Assembly: GCF_003347595.2 (NCBI RefSeq)
Contig: NZ_QCZK02000035.1
Span: 124,001-188,000 of the forward strand
Reading direction: 5' to 3'
Length of the DNA: 64,000 nucleotides
From: Botryobacter ruber
GTDB lineage: Bacteria > Bacteroidota > Bacteroidia > Cytophagales > Hymenobacteraceae
The position numbers and the translations under genes are program-made. The notes under the pieces were generated by a model. It saw only the letters and a program-made list of their open reading frames with translations. It ran no database searches and had not been told where the DNA came from. This document shows, in pieces, positions 1-9,809 of the stretch. Each line of letters starts with the position of its first letter. Within the stretch, counting starts at the first letter, position 1.

Positions 1-243
1 GATGCCTCTTTCCTGCGCATACAGAATGTGAACCTGGGTTACCTGATCCACCTGCCAAAAGGATTTGGCGCCCGTTCTGTGAGAGCTTTTGTATCCGGAA
101 CCAACCTGCATACCTGGACCAAATACACCGGGTACGATCCAAACATCAACGCTTTCGGTCACCTGGCTATCAACAGAGGTGTGGATTTAGGTACTATGGG
201 TCAGGCCCGTACCTTCTCAACTGGTTTAGAAGTTAATTTCTAA
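1..243 (+). CDS. SusC-like TonB-dependent outer membrane receptor, C-terminal end only
   Basis: The reading frame is open from the first base and ends at the TAA at 241-243, so about 80 residues of the C-terminus are present and the start lies outside the window. The visible part (DASFLRIQNVNLGYLI, then FVSGTNLHTWTKYTGYDPN) is the typical end of the SusC/RagA beta-barrel, including the last strand ending in a hydrophobic residue plus Phe (LEVNF). SusC proteins import oligosaccharides across the outer membrane using TonB energy and act with the SusD lipoprotein, whose gene follows after 17 bases. Family assignment is secure from this pairing; substrate is unknown. Confidence 0.93.
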   Translation, partial: DASFLRIQNVNLGYLIHLPKGFGARSVRAFVSGTNLHTWTKYTGYDPNINAFGHLAINRGVDLGTMGQARTFSTGLEVNF

Positions 244-260
244 CTTAAAGTGATAAAAAA

Positions 261-1970
261 ATGAAGTTGTTCAAATATATTCCAATCCTGTTTGTGCTGG
301 CATTTATGCCACTGGTACAATCCTGCAGTATCGAAGAAGAGTTGCTCGATACACCAACCCCTGCCCTGATTAAAAATGAGCAAGATGTAGAGGCGGTTAT
401 TAACGGCTTGTATGCCCGCTTTAACGATGCTTCGGCCTTTAAATTCCAGGGCATGATGATGCTCACGCTGATGGCAGACGACCTGTATTCGAGTGCTGGT
501 TCAGAGTATGGCGCTTACGGAAACCGAACCCTGAGCGGGGGGAACACCAACTCTTTCTGGAACCAGTTTTACTTTTCCATTGCATCAGCCAATGCGCTGA
601 TAAAAACGCTCGACGAGCTGGAACTGGACCCGGATTTTGAAAAACGTGCCTACGGGGAAGCACACTTTATCCGGGCTTTCTCTTACTACTACCTGGTAAG
701 GATGTGGGGCGGCGTGCCGCTTCGCCTGAATGCGACCGATATTAACAGTGACTTTTACCTCCCCAGGAGTTCGGTAGACCAGGTGTATAACCAGATTTTT
801 GCAGACTTCAAAAAGGCCTCCGAGAGCTTGCCGTTATACAAAAAGATTCCGGCTGCAGAACTGGGGCGTGCCTCCAAAGGCGCAGCGCAGGGGCTGATGG
901 CGCAGGCCTATCTGACCTATGGTAACCAGCTGTCGCTCAGAGGGCAGGACCCCACAGCGCAATACCAGAATGCAGTAGTTTATGCCGACTCGGTAATTTC
1001 CAGCAACCAGTACACGCTGATATCTAACTTTAAAAGTTTGTTTGACCTCCAGCAGGAAGCAAATGCCTACAACGAAGTATTGTTTGGTATCCGCTTTCAG
1101 GTAGACCAGCAGAACAGGGCACAGCCGGCTGCAGGTTCTGAATTTGCCCTGCGGTTTATGGTGGCGAATACACGCGGTACTACGGGTGCACCGAATACAG
1201 GCGGCGGCGGCCAGATACGCGTAATGCCCTGGTTCGGCGATTTCTACCGTACCGGCGATTATGTAACAGGCACTCCCGGCGATGTCGATTTTCAGATGGA
1301 TTTCCGCAACGAGGTATCGTTTTACACAAGAGGTGTAAATCCAAGTGGCGGCGTAACGGTGATGTATCCTGACGGAGGTGGCGCCACCCGTGTGAATACG
1401 CCCCTGGTTGGGAAATACATCGACCCGAACGGGAAAGACGACAGAAACCATGGCAACGATTTCTTTATCATCCGCTTTGCCGAAATTTTCCTAATCAAGG
1501 CGGAGGCTGAGAACGAACTGAACGGGCCTACAGCCGCTGCGATCAATGCTTTTAACAAAGTAAGAGACCGCGCCCGAAAAGCCGATGGCACTCCGCGTGC
1601 TGTTCCGGCCGACTTACCGGTTGCCACTACCATGACCAAAGCTGATTTCAGAATGAAAATTTTTGATGAGCGCGGGCTGGAACTGCTGGGCGAAGGGCAG
1701 CGCTGGTTCGACCTGGTTCGGATGCAGCACCCCCAGGATCCAACCAAAACCATGTACGAGCACCAGTTCCTGGAGGAACTCAGAAAGCCGAAATATACTA
1801 CTGTTTTCCCGGCATGGCAGACGGCAAACAATGCCTGGAGTACATCCAATGCAGTTTATGAAAACGCCCTGAATGTGTCGGTACCGAAGTTCCTGCTGTT
1901 CCCGATTCCAACCAATGAGATTCTTAACAATCCGAAGGTTGGTGTTCAGAACCAGAATACAGGTTGGTAG
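261..1970 (+). CDS. SusD/RagB family glycan-binding outer membrane lipoprotein
   Basis: The protein of 569 residues starts with a lipoprotein signal peptide ending at LVQSC (Cys22). The body has SusD hallmarks: an N-terminal helical region (TPTPALIKNEQDVEAVINGL), a TPR-like segment (YGEAHFIRAFSYYYLVRMWG), and a C-terminal block FDERGLELLGEGQRWFDLVR. SusD proteins sit on the cell surface as the lid of the SusC channel and bind the incoming glycan. It follows the SusC end directly and probably shares its transcript. The downstream 195 bases carry small G+C-rich inverted repeats near 2030-2070 but no clear terminator with a T run. Confidence 0.95.
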   Translation: MKLFKYIPILFVLAFMPLVQSCSIEEELLDTPTPALIKNEQDVEAVINGLYARFNDASAFKFQGMMMLTLMADDLYSSAGSEYGAYGNRTLSGGNTNSFWNQFYFSIASANALIKTLDELELDPDFEKRAYGEAHFIRAFSYYYLVRMWGGVPLRLNATDINSDFYLPRSSVDQVYNQIFADFKKASESLPLYKKIPAAELGRASKGAAQGLMAQAYLTYGNQLSLRGQDPTAQYQNAVVYADSVISSNQYTLISNFKSLFDLQQEANAYNEVLFGIRFQVDQQNRAQPAAGSEFALRFMVANTRGTTGAPNTGGGGQIRVMPWFGDFYRTGDYVTGTPGDVDFQMDFRNEVSFYTRGVNPSGGVTVMYPDGGGATRVNTPLVGKYIDPNGKDDRNHGNDFFIIRFAEIFLIKAEAENELNGPTAAAINAFNKVRDRARKADGTPRAVPADLPVATTMTKADFRMKIFDERGLELLGEGQRWFDLVRMQHPQDPTKTMYEHQFLEELRKPKYTTVFPAWQTANNAWSTSNAVYENALNVSVPKFLLFPIPTNEILNNPKVGVQNQNTGW

Positions 1971-2165
1971 GCTTATTCGCTGCAACAAGTGTTGGTTAGT
2001 TAATTATCTGTTCATTTCCCTTTCCGGGAGGCAGCTGCAGCAGGTTTTGCCTGGCTGCCTGCTTCCTTACCGGAAACCTGCTCCGGATTCCATTGTAGGG
2101 GTTGGAGGTTACCGGGGAGGACTATAACCAGTTCAAAGTTATTTTGAAACATAAAATATAACGTC

Positions 2166-3437
2166 ATGAAAAAATTTTTACTGCTATGCAGCATGATCAT
2201 TTTCAGCACCTATAAATTAAGTGCGCAGGAGGTCTACTTCTCCCAGGACTTCAACTCCTCTACCGACTACACAACCTATGTTGGTTCCGGCCCAAACCAG
2301 TTCATTACATTGTCTGCTAACGGGAACAACGAAGTAAACACACTCGCAAATAAACTGCAGTTTATTAAAAATACCGGCTCTGGTGTTAACAGGGGTGGAT
2401 TTACAAGTAACCAGTTCAGTAAGCCGGGCAGCTTCATCAAATACTCGATGGAGGTAACTATTAGCAACAATCCCACGAACGTTTCTTCCGGCTTTCAGTT
2501 TTATGTAGGCGATGCATTTCCTACTGCTGTAGCCCAACCAGGTAATGCTTCTATTCATTCGCGGTTGGTGGTAAGTCCTGCTGCTAATCCGGGTGAGTTT
2601 GTATTGGATGTTGGTTCTAAAACCAGTGCAACTTTTTCTGGCACAGTAACCCTTATATGGTACATCAACAACAGCGGTAACCCGGTTGGTTACGAAGCAC
2701 CTGACGGAAGCGTTCGTGCCGTGACAGATGACGCCTCGGACCTTTGGGTAGTTACGCCCACGGCACAGGTGCTGGCTATTGATGAAGGCGAGGCCGTAAC
2801 ACCCACCAAGCCGCTCGGTCAGTTGAAGTTTGCCAGTAACCCTAACTACCAGGCCACTATTGACATAGACGACATGGTGGTGTCGGAAGAACCTGTGGTC
2901 ATTATCCCCGAAATCATTAGTGTGGCATCAGCGCCGGTTTTGCAGGTACCGATGCGCACCTCGTTTACCTATGTCCCTTTCCCTAAAGAACTGGAAGTAA
3001 CCTACGATACAGGCGAGAAGGCAATGGTGAAGATGCAGTGGGGCGCAGGCGCTGTTAACTACAACGGCTACATATCAGGGCGCTACCCGGTAGTAGGAAC
3101 CATCATCCCGAACAGGGGTACGATAAACCCGAATGGTATTTCAGTAGAAACCTTTGTACAGGTAAGGCCGGACATTACCATTGTAAATGCCTTCACACCG
3201 GACGGCGACGGGAAGAATGACACCTGGCTCATTTCCGACTTAAAACATTACAAAAAGGTTTCGGTTGAGGTGTTCGACCGCGATGGGGTGCGACTGTTCC
3301 ATTCCACAAATCCGCTGGAAGGCTGGGACGGCAAAAACCAGCAGGGCAAGGTACTTAAAGGCTCTTACTTTTATGTGATTCAGATTCCGGAGATCAGTAC
3401 GGTTAAGAAAGGTGTGGTAACAATCATTAAAGAATAA
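2166..3437 (+). CDS. Secreted protein with T9SS type B (gliding motility-associated) C-terminal sorting domain
   Basis: This 423-residue protein has a signal peptide ending near KLSAQ. Residues about 20-225 form a beta-rich region without a family I can name; about 250-325 look like a bacterial Ig-like repeat. The last 85 residues are a clear type B sorting domain: NAFTPDGDGKNDTWLI, VEVFDRDGVRLF, GWDGKNQQGKVLKGSYFYVI. Such domains target proteins to the type IX secretion system and to the surface. The next gene, six bases on, is a PorP/SprF-like protein, the usual partner of type B cargo. Placement after SusCD suggests a surface glycan-binding accessory; catalysis is not evident. Confidence 0.85.
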   Translation: MKKFLLLCSMIIFSTYKLSAQEVYFSQDFNSSTDYTTYVGSGPNQFITLSANGNNEVNTLANKLQFIKNTGSGVNRGGFTSNQFSKPGSFIKYSMEVTISNNPTNVSSGFQFYVGDAFPTAVAQPGNASIHSRLVVSPAANPGEFVLDVGSKTSATFSGTVTLIWYINNSGNPVGYEAPDGSVRAVTDDASDLWVVTPTAQVLAIDEGEAVTPTKPLGQLKFASNPNYQATIDIDDMVVSEEPVVIIPEIISVASAPVLQVPMRTSFTYVPFPKELEVTYDTGEKAMVKMQWGAGAVNYNGYISGRYPVVGTIIPNRGTINPNGISVETFVQVRPDITIVNAFTPDGDGKNDTWLISDLKHYKKVSVEVFDRDGVRLFHSTNPLEGWDGKNQQGKVLKGSYFYVIQIPEISTVKKGVVTIIKE

Positions 3438-3443
3438 GAAATT

Positions 3444-4421
3444 ATGAAAAAGTATTTCATCCTAGCGCTCATAATCGGTTGTTCCCTGGGTGCCAACGCA
3501 CAGAACAGGAAACACACCGGCAACTTTTCGCAGTTCAGGCAAATCTATAATCCTGCCCTTACAGGACACGAAGGCTCCATGGTAAAATCTTTTTACCGTG
3601 ACCAGTGGACAAACTTTGAAGATGCGCCCCGGGCTATGTTTATCTCCGGTGAACTGAACCTGGCGGATATAAAAAATAATTCCCTTTTTTCAGCCGATGC
3701 CTCACAGCTGAGCGTGGCCCAGGAGGGGGTGCAGAATGCCTTCGGTCTTTCGCTGCTGCACGATACGTTCGGCCCCATAAAGGAAAGCCAGTATGCGTTT
3801 AACTACAGCTCTATTGTACCGCTTACCGCGAAACTTTCGCTGCGCGGCGGCGCTTCTTTAACCTACACCAACATCAGGCTCAACAGCGATAAACTGGTAT
3901 TGAATGAAGAAAACGACCAGGGCTACCAAAACATGCTGAACGGCAGCAACAGCCAGAACCGGTATGGCTTAAACCTGGGCATTGCCCTGGCAGGCCAGAA
4001 CTTTTATGTAGGCTACGCCGTGCAGGATGCCATACAACGTACTGGCGCTGACAGCAAATACTTGGAAGATTTTTATGCCATGCAGCATATTGCACAGGCC
4101 GGTTTCCGTCACGGACTTACCGACCAGCTGGGCCTGGTTGTGAATGGGATGTACCGCTACGACGCAAACTATAAAGGTGTGGCAGAAGGACAGGTAAAAG
4201 GTGTTTACAATAACATATTCTGGGTAGGCGCTGGTTACCGTCAGGAACTGGCCTACACTTTCAGCGGTGGCCTGCAACTGAAGCAGTTCAGGCTGGGGTA
4301 TACCCGCGAAGTAGCTACCGGCAATGCAAACCATGTGTACACGGGTGGTAACGAAATTGTGCTTAGCTATAGCCTTACACCTGTTTTCTCTAACATTGGA
4401 AAAGCAGTTTCTATCTGGTAA
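3444..4421 (+). CDS. PorP/SprF family type IX secretion-associated outer membrane protein
   Basis: The 325-residue protein has a signal peptide (cleavage near GANAQ) followed by the PorP/SprF signature QIYNPALTGHEG and YRDQWTNFEDAPRAMFISGE, and alternating beta strands typical of an outer membrane barrel to the end. Members of this family help export or anchor T9SS cargo with type B C-terminal domains; SprF is needed for SprB surface display in Flavobacterium. The gene starts six bases after such a cargo gene, so the two are almost certainly co-transcribed and paired. A hairpin lies 56 bases downstream. Confidence 0.92.
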   Translation: MKKYFILALIIGCSLGANAQNRKHTGNFSQFRQIYNPALTGHEGSMVKSFYRDQWTNFEDAPRAMFISGELNLADIKNNSLFSADASQLSVAQEGVQNAFGLSLLHDTFGPIKESQYAFNYSSIVPLTAKLSLRGGASLTYTNIRLNSDKLVLNEENDQGYQNMLNGSNSQNRYGLNLGIALAGQNFYVGYAVQDAIQRTGADSKYLEDFYAMQHIAQAGFRHGLTDQLGLVVNGMYRYDANYKGVAEGQVKGVYNNIFWVGAGYRQELAYTFSGGLQLKQFRLGYTREVATGNANHVYTGGNEIVLSYSLTPVFSNIGKAVSIW

Positions 4422-4476
4422 TTAATGTGTTTAGTTTCTTTTGTTCAGGATTGGGGACAGTTGGTTTAATCCCCGG

Positions 4477-4502
4477 CCCCTTCTCCATACCCGGAGAAGG
4501 GG
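4477..4502 (+). terminator. Hairpin after the PorP/SprF gene, possible terminator
   Basis: A perfect 10-bp stem (CCCCTTCTCC at 4477-4486 with GGAGAAGGGG at 4493-4502) encloses a six-base loop. It lacks a following T run, so it may be a weak terminator or an mRNA end structure. It falls in the 296-base gap between the SusCD transcript and the first sulfatase. Confidence 0.4.
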
Positions 4503-4557
4503 AGTACCTGTACCTGCCAGGCCTGAAGTAAACGCATGCTGACCGGAGGCTACAGGT

Positions 4558-4634
4558 CTGCTGCACCAGCCACCACAGCCTCTGCTGCAATGCCGCCTCC
4601 TGTGCTGCAAAGGCTTTGGTGGGCAGAGCAGCAG
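4558..4634. repeat. Interspersed intergenic motif, inverted pair of copies
   Basis: The first copy (4558-4588) reads on the minus strand and the second, weaker copy (4604-4634) on the plus strand. Together they form an imperfect hairpin. The motif core in plus orientation is close to AGGCAATGGTGGCAGGTGCA and recurs in many gaps of this window. Confidence 0.55.
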
Positions 4635-4717
4635 TTCCCCCGGAAGGCTGCTTCTGGCAGTATCAGGAAAAAGGCTTGCCTGCACCAGTTAAAACATGCG
4701 CTAATTTGCAAGATTTC

Positions 4718-6325
4718 ATGAAAACGTACATCTCAACTACTTTTCTTGCGGGGCTCTGCCTGAGCTTCGTCCTTTGGCTGCCTGTACAGGCGCAGCAGAA
4801 GCCAAACATCATCCTGATTATGGCCGACGACATGGGCTACTCCGATATTGGCTGCTACGGCGGAGAAATTCCAACCCCCAACATCGATAAGCTGGCCGAA
4901 AAAGGAGTCAGGTTTTCGCAGTTTTACAACGTGGGCCGCTGCTGCCCGACCCGTGCGAGCCTGCTCACCGGGCTGCAGCCGCACCAGGCAGGCGTGGGGC
5001 ACATGGGCGAAGATCCGGAGAAACAGGGCGTAAACGACTGGGGCGTGCATGGCTACAGGGGCTACCTGAACCGCAACAGCGTTACCCTGGCGGAGGTGCT
5101 GCAGGAGGCAGGCTACCATACCTATATGTCGGGCAAATGGCATGTGGGCATGCATGGCAAAGAAAAGTGGCCGCTGCAGCGGGGCTTCGAGCGGTTCTAT
5201 GGCATTTTATCCGGGGGAGCCAGCCACCTGCAGCCCTATCCGCCGCGGGGCGTAACATCGGACAACGGACCGGAAGAATACTCCTTCCCGGCCGGCTTCT
5301 ACGACACCGATGCTTTTACCGACAACGCCATCAACTTTATTAAAGAGCAGCAGGACGATAAGCCTTTCTTCCTGTACATGGCGCACACGGCGCCGCACTG
5401 GCCGCTACAGGCCAAAAAAGAAGACTACGAACAATTTGTAGGCAAGTACATGAAAGGCTGGGATGTAGTGCGGCAGGAGCGGTTTAAGAAACAGCTGGAG
5501 CTGGGCTTCATAAAAAACGAATGGGGGCTGGCGCAGCGCGAGATGCGGCCCTGGACCGAGCTGACGCAGCAGGAGAAGGAAGAGGTGGATTTCCGGATGG
5601 CCGTATATGCCGCCCAGGTCTACAACATGGACTACAACACCGGCAAACTGCTCGATTACCTGGAGCAGACCGGGAAGCTGGACAACACGCTCATCCTGTT
5701 TTTCTCTGATAACGGAGCCTGTGCAGAGCCTTACAAAGAACTGGGCGGCAAGCCTTTTGCAGAAGTAAACGACCCGTTCAAGTTCTGGGCTGTATCGTAC
5801 GGGCAGGGCTGGGCCAACGCTTCCAACACCCCTTTCAAACGCTTTAAAGTAGAAACCTACGAAGGCGGTATTGCTACACCGTTTATTGCTTACTGGCCGG
5901 CAGGCATTAAAGCGCAGGCAGGCAAATGGTACGACACGCCGCACCACATCATCGACATTATGCCTACGTTTGTGGAACTGGCCGGCACAAAATACCCCGC
6001 CACTTTCCACAACGGCAACAAAATTATTCCTACCGAAGGCATCAGCATGGTGCCGGCCTTTAAAAACGGGAAGGGCAAACAGCACGAGTACCTGTACTGG
6101 GAGCACCAGAACAACTGCGCCATCCGGTGGGGCAAATGGAAAGCTGTGAAGAAACTGGAAGACAAAAACTGGGAGCTCTACGATATGGACAAGGACCGGA
6201 CCGAACACCACGACCTGGCCGGTAAGCACCCGGATATTGTGAAGAAGCTGGACACGGAATGGTATAAATGGGCGAACTCCCACCATGTGTTGCCCAAGGG
6301 CGAGGAGGTAGACCCCTATAAGTAA
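4718..6325 (+). CDS. Arylsulfatase, S1 family (CCPTR type)
   Basis: Start 4718 was chosen over the longer open frame (4616) because it gives a clean signal peptide ending PVQAQ; the upstream part lies in an intergenic repeat. The mature enzyme of about 510 residues begins with the metal-binding block NIILIMADDMGYSDIGCYGG. The formylglycine site is RCCPTRASLLTG (Cys75), followed by the SGKWHVG block, the PFFLYMAHTAPHWPLQA block, and DNTLILFFSDNGA. It should hydrolyse sulfate esters from saccharides in the periplasm or outside the cell. It heads a three-sulfatase operon and resembles the proteins at 7969 and 27222, suggesting duplication. An activating enzyme must be encoded elsewhere. Confidence 0.95.
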   Translation: MKTYISTTFLAGLCLSFVLWLPVQAQQKPNIILIMADDMGYSDIGCYGGEIPTPNIDKLAEKGVRFSQFYNVGRCCPTRASLLTGLQPHQAGVGHMGEDPEKQGVNDWGVHGYRGYLNRNSVTLAEVLQEAGYHTYMSGKWHVGMHGKEKWPLQRGFERFYGILSGGASHLQPYPPRGVTSDNGPEEYSFPAGFYDTDAFTDNAINFIKEQQDDKPFFLYMAHTAPHWPLQAKKEDYEQFVGKYMKGWDVVRQERFKKQLELGFIKNEWGLAQREMRPWTELTQQEKEEVDFRMAVYAAQVYNMDYNTGKLLDYLEQTGKLDNTLILFFSDNGACAEPYKELGGKPFAEVNDPFKFWAVSYGQGWANASNTPFKRFKVETYEGGIATPFIAYWPAGIKAQAGKWYDTPHHIIDIMPTFVELAGTKYPATFHNGNKIIPTEGISMVPAFKNGKGKQHEYLYWEHQNNCAIRWGKWKAVKKLEDKNWELYDMDKDRTEHHDLAGKHPDIVKKLDTEWYKWANSHHVLPKGEEVDPYK

Positions 6326-6371
6326 CCGGAGCTGCAGCGGCAGTACATTTACAATTCACGCTTGACGAAAA

Positions 6372-7883
6372 ATGAAACCGTACAAATTCTATAAAACAGG
6401 GTTGTTGCTGTTGGTTGCGCTCCTGCACGGTGGCCTGGCCCTGGGCCAGCCAACGCAGCAGAAAAAGGCAAAGCAGCCGAACATCATGCTCATCGTAGCC
6501 GACGACCTTACCTTCCGCGACATAGAACCTTATGGGAGCAGGCAGGTGCGAACGCCTAACATGGCCAGGCTGGCCCGGGAAGGTGTAAGCCTGGATAATA
6601 TGTACACCGCCACTGCCATGTGTGCTCCAACGCGCCAGCAACTTTACACCGGCATGTTCCCGGTACGCAATGGCGCTTACCCGAACCACAGCCAGGTTTA
6701 TCCCGGAACAAAAAGCGTGGCCCACCATCTGCAGGCCCTGGGCTATAACACAGCACTCCTCGGGAAGAAACACTATGGCAACGAGGCTTCTTTCCCGTTT
6801 CAGTTTCTTGGCGGCCGCGATCACGACGATGGCGAGGGAATGGATATCGACCTGCGCCTGGCCGAGAATTTTATAAAGAAGTCGGAAGATAAACCTTATT
6901 TCCTGGTGGTGGCCAGCAACCAGCCGCACAGCCCCCTGAACCGGGGCAGTGCTGCAGCCTATCCTCCTGGTAAAATTAAAGTGCCCGACGATATGGTGGA
7001 TACCGAAGCTACCCGCAAGCAACTGTCGCTGTACTATGCCGAAATAACGTACCTGGACAGCCTGGTAGGAGCGTGCCTGGACATAGTGGAACGGTCAGGC
7101 CAGAAAGAGAATACCATTGTGATGTTCACGAGCGAGCAAGGTTCCGGGTTTCCGTTTGCCAAATGGACCACCTACGACAGCGGCCTTAAAACGGCCTTTA
7201 TCGTCCGCTGGCCGGGCCATATCAAACCCGGAAGCCGCAGCAAAGCCATGGCGCAATATGTAGATGTGGTGCCTACCCTGGTCGATATGGCAGGCGGAGA
7301 CCCTGCCGCCGTAAAGACTGGCAGGAAAGATGCTAACGGAAGTGCCGCGTTCGACGGCACCAGCTTTAAGCAGGTGCTGCTGGGGCAAACCGACAGGCAC
7401 CGGGATTATGTGTATGGCGTACACACCACCCGGGGTGTGATAAAAGGAAGCGAAGCTTATCCCATCCGGTCGGCACGAACCGAAAAGTACCTTTATATAC
7501 AAAACCTGAATCCAACTGCCAAATTCCAGAACGTGGCTACCAGCGGCAAACTGGTAGAATCCTGGGCAAAAACCGGGAAACCGGCAGATGCCAGGCGAGC
7601 TGAATTTTATGTTTCCCGTCCGGCCGAAGAGTTGTATGATGTGGAAAATGACCCTTACCAGCTAGTGAACCTGGCAGGAAAGCCAACATACAGCAAAGTA
7701 CAGCTGGAGCTGAAAACACAACTGGCTTCTTTTATGAAGCAGCAGGGCGACCGGGGGATGGAAACAGAAATGAAAGCTTTTGAAAGGCAACCGAAGAAAG
7801 CCCTGCACGAAGAAAATGATTCAGAAGCAGGGGCAGGCGCCGCGAAAAAGAATAAAAAAGGGGCACAGGCAAAAAAACACTAA
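6372..7883 (+). CDS. Sulfatase, S1 family (heparan N-sulfatase-like branch suspected)
   Basis: The 503-residue protein has a signal peptide (LALGQ), the metal-binding stretch NIMLIVADDLTFRDIEPYGS, and the formylglycine motif MCAPTRQQLYTG (Cys84). A GKKHYG block replaces the more usual GKWHxG, and EQGSGFPFAKWTTYDSGLK matches the pattern seen in sulfoglucosamine-sulfatase-like proteins, as does the sulfatase at 62215. Branch assignment is inference. The C-terminus is Lys-rich (AAKKNKKGAQAKKH), an unusual charged tail also seen at 24397. It sits 46 bases after the preceding sulfatase and 85 before the next, so the three are probably one transcript. Confidence 0.93.
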   Translation: MKPYKFYKTGLLLLVALLHGGLALGQPTQQKKAKQPNIMLIVADDLTFRDIEPYGSRQVRTPNMARLAREGVSLDNMYTATAMCAPTRQQLYTGMFPVRNGAYPNHSQVYPGTKSVAHHLQALGYNTALLGKKHYGNEASFPFQFLGGRDHDDGEGMDIDLRLAENFIKKSEDKPYFLVVASNQPHSPLNRGSAAAYPPGKIKVPDDMVDTEATRKQLSLYYAEITYLDSLVGACLDIVERSGQKENTIVMFTSEQGSGFPFAKWTTYDSGLKTAFIVRWPGHIKPGSRSKAMAQYVDVVPTLVDMAGGDPAAVKTGRKDANGSAAFDGTSFKQVLLGQTDRHRDYVYGVHTTRGVIKGSEAYPIRSARTEKYLYIQNLNPTAKFQNVATSGKLVESWAKTGKPADARRAEFYVSRPAEELYDVENDPYQLVNLAGKPTYSKVQLELKTQLASFMKQQGDRGMETEMKAFERQPKKALHEENDSEAGAGAAKKNKKGAQAKKH

Positions 7884-7968
7884 CAGCTGTTTGCTTTACT
7901 GCAGTATTTGCTCATATTGCTGCTGCTGGAGAATACCTGGTTAAGCATACATATCAAATTTACGAATA

Positions 7969-9678
7969 ATGTTCAGAAGTACAGTTAAAGTAAAATTAAA
8001 GCATATTTCCTGCCTGCTGTTGCTGGCACTAACAGTTGCCCCGGCAGTTGCCCAGAAAAAAACTTCTCCGGACAAGCGGCCCAACATCATCCTGATAATG
8101 GCCGACGACATGGGCTACTCTGACCTGGGCTGCTATGGCGGCGAAATACAGACCCCCAACCTCGACAACCTGGCAAAAGAAGGGCTCCGGTTTAACCAGT
8201 TCTACAACACCTCGCGCTGCTGCCCCACCCGGGCCGCTCTGATGACGGGCCTCTACAACCACCAGGCCGGCATCGGCAACATGAATGCCGACCAGGGAGT
8301 ACCGGGCTACCGGGGCTTCCTGACCGAAAACACCGTTACGCTGGCAGAGGTGCTGAAAAGTGCCGGTTACCAGACAGGCATGGTAGGCAAATGGCACCTG
8401 TCCAACACCGAAGAGAAGAAGCCGAAAGAAGAGCACCTGCGCTGGCAGGCCAACCAGGTAAGCTACCCGCTGTTCTCGCCGCTGGAGCAGTACCCGACCA
8501 GCCGCGGCTTCGACAAGTACTATGGCAACATGTGGGGCGTGGTTAACTTCTTCGACCCCTTTGGCCTGGTAAACGGTAACAAGCCTGTACCTACGGTTCC
8601 CAAAGACTACTACTACACCGATGCCCTTAACGACAGCGCCTCGGCCTATGTGCGGCAGTTCAGCAAAAAAAACGAACCATTCTTTCTTTATGTAGCCCAT
8701 GCCGCACCACACTGGCCGCTGCATGCCCTGCCCGAAGACATTGCCAAGTACCGGGACATCTACCGCGCCGGTTGGGATGAAGTGCGCAACGAGCGCTATA
8801 AAAAAATGATTAAGCAGGGCGTGTTCCCGAAAGATAAAAACATCCTGTCGCCGCGCTGGGACAAAGAGCGCAAGTGGGAGGATAACCCGGACAAGGAATG
8901 GGACATCGAAGCCATGGCGGTAAGAGCGGCCATGGTAGACCGCATGGACCAGGGCATCGGCAACATCATCAAAGCCCTGAAAGAAACCGGTGAACTGGAT
9001 AACACCCTTATCTTCTTCCTGAGCGACAACGGTTCCAGTTCCGACAATGCCCAGAACTACGGCCCCGGTTACGACCGTCCGGGTGAGACGCGTGCCGGCG
9101 AAAAAATCATTTACCCGGTAAACAAGGAAGTGCTGCCCGGGCCGGAAAACACCTTTGCCTCGCATGATAAAATGTGGAGCAACGTAGCCAACACCCCTTT
9201 CCGCTACTGGAAAACGGAATCGTACGAAGGCGGTCTCTGCACGCCCATGATTGCCTACTGGCCCCAGGGCCTCAAAGCTAAAAAAGGAAGCGTAACCGAC
9301 CAGGTAGGGCACGTGTTCGATTTCATGGCCACCTTTACCGAACTGGCTGGCGCCACTTATCCTGCTCAATACAAAGGCAACAAAATAACTCCGATGGCAG
9401 GCAAAAGCCTGGTGCCGGTGCTGCAGGGCAAGCAGCGGCAGGGGCACGAGTACCTGTTCTTCGAGCATATCGGCCGCAAAGCCGTACGGCATGGCGACTG
9501 GAAACTGGTTGCTCTGAACAACAAACCCTGGGAGCTTTACAACCTGAAAAACGACCGCACCGAGGTTCACAACCTGGCAGCAAAGCACCCTGAAATGGTG
9601 GATCAACTGGCGGCCAAATGGCTGGAGTGGGCACAGCAGCACAACGTGCTGCCCAAACCACAGGCCAGGAATAACTAA
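7969..9678 (+). CDS. Arylsulfatase, S1 family (CCPTR type)
   Basis: This is a 569-residue exported sulfatase with signal peptide ending PAVAQ. It has the metal block NIILIMADDMGYSDLGCYGG and the formylglycine site RCCPTRAALMTG (Cys84). Further blocks are VGKWHL, PFFLYVAHAAPHWPLHA and DNTLIFFLSDNG. C-terminal blocks match the enzyme at 4718 closely (TESYEGGLCTPMIAYWP; GDWKLVALNNKPWELYNL), so these two and 27222 are paralogs. Compared with them it carries an insert after the GKWHL block (EEKKPKEEHLRWQANQ) and a second insert around GYDRPGETRAGEK. It is the last gene before a strong terminator at 9711. Confidence 0.95.
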   Translation: MFRSTVKVKLKHISCLLLLALTVAPAVAQKKTSPDKRPNIILIMADDMGYSDLGCYGGEIQTPNLDNLAKEGLRFNQFYNTSRCCPTRAALMTGLYNHQAGIGNMNADQGVPGYRGFLTENTVTLAEVLKSAGYQTGMVGKWHLSNTEEKKPKEEHLRWQANQVSYPLFSPLEQYPTSRGFDKYYGNMWGVVNFFDPFGLVNGNKPVPTVPKDYYYTDALNDSASAYVRQFSKKNEPFFLYVAHAAPHWPLHALPEDIAKYRDIYRAGWDEVRNERYKKMIKQGVFPKDKNILSPRWDKERKWEDNPDKEWDIEAMAVRAAMVDRMDQGIGNIIKALKETGELDNTLIFFLSDNGSSSDNAQNYGPGYDRPGETRAGEKIIYPVNKEVLPGPENTFASHDKMWSNVANTPFRYWKTESYEGGLCTPMIAYWPQGLKAKKGSVTDQVGHVFDFMATFTELAGATYPAQYKGNKITPMAGKSLVPVLQGKQRQGHEYLFFEHIGRKAVRHGDWKLVALNNKPWELYNLKNDRTEVHNLAAKHPEMVDQLAAKWLEWAQQHNVLPKPQARNN

Positions 9679-9710
9679 AAGGAGTAGTCCTGCATCTTTC
9701 TGGTAGTTCA

Positions 9711-9752
9711 TACAAAGCCCCACCCCGAAAGTAGGGTGGGGCTTTGTATTTT
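9711..9752 (+). terminator. Strong intrinsic terminator after the three-sulfatase operon
   Basis: A perfect 15-bp stem (TACAAAGCCCCACCC at 9711-9725 with its complement at 9734-9748) encloses an eight-base loop and is followed by TTTTC. It ends the transcript of the sulfatase genes. Confidence 0.9.
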
Positions 9753-9809
9753 CAATAAAACGGGTTGCACCTGTTATCATAGCCACTGCACCCTGCAACC
9801 GGAAACTTT

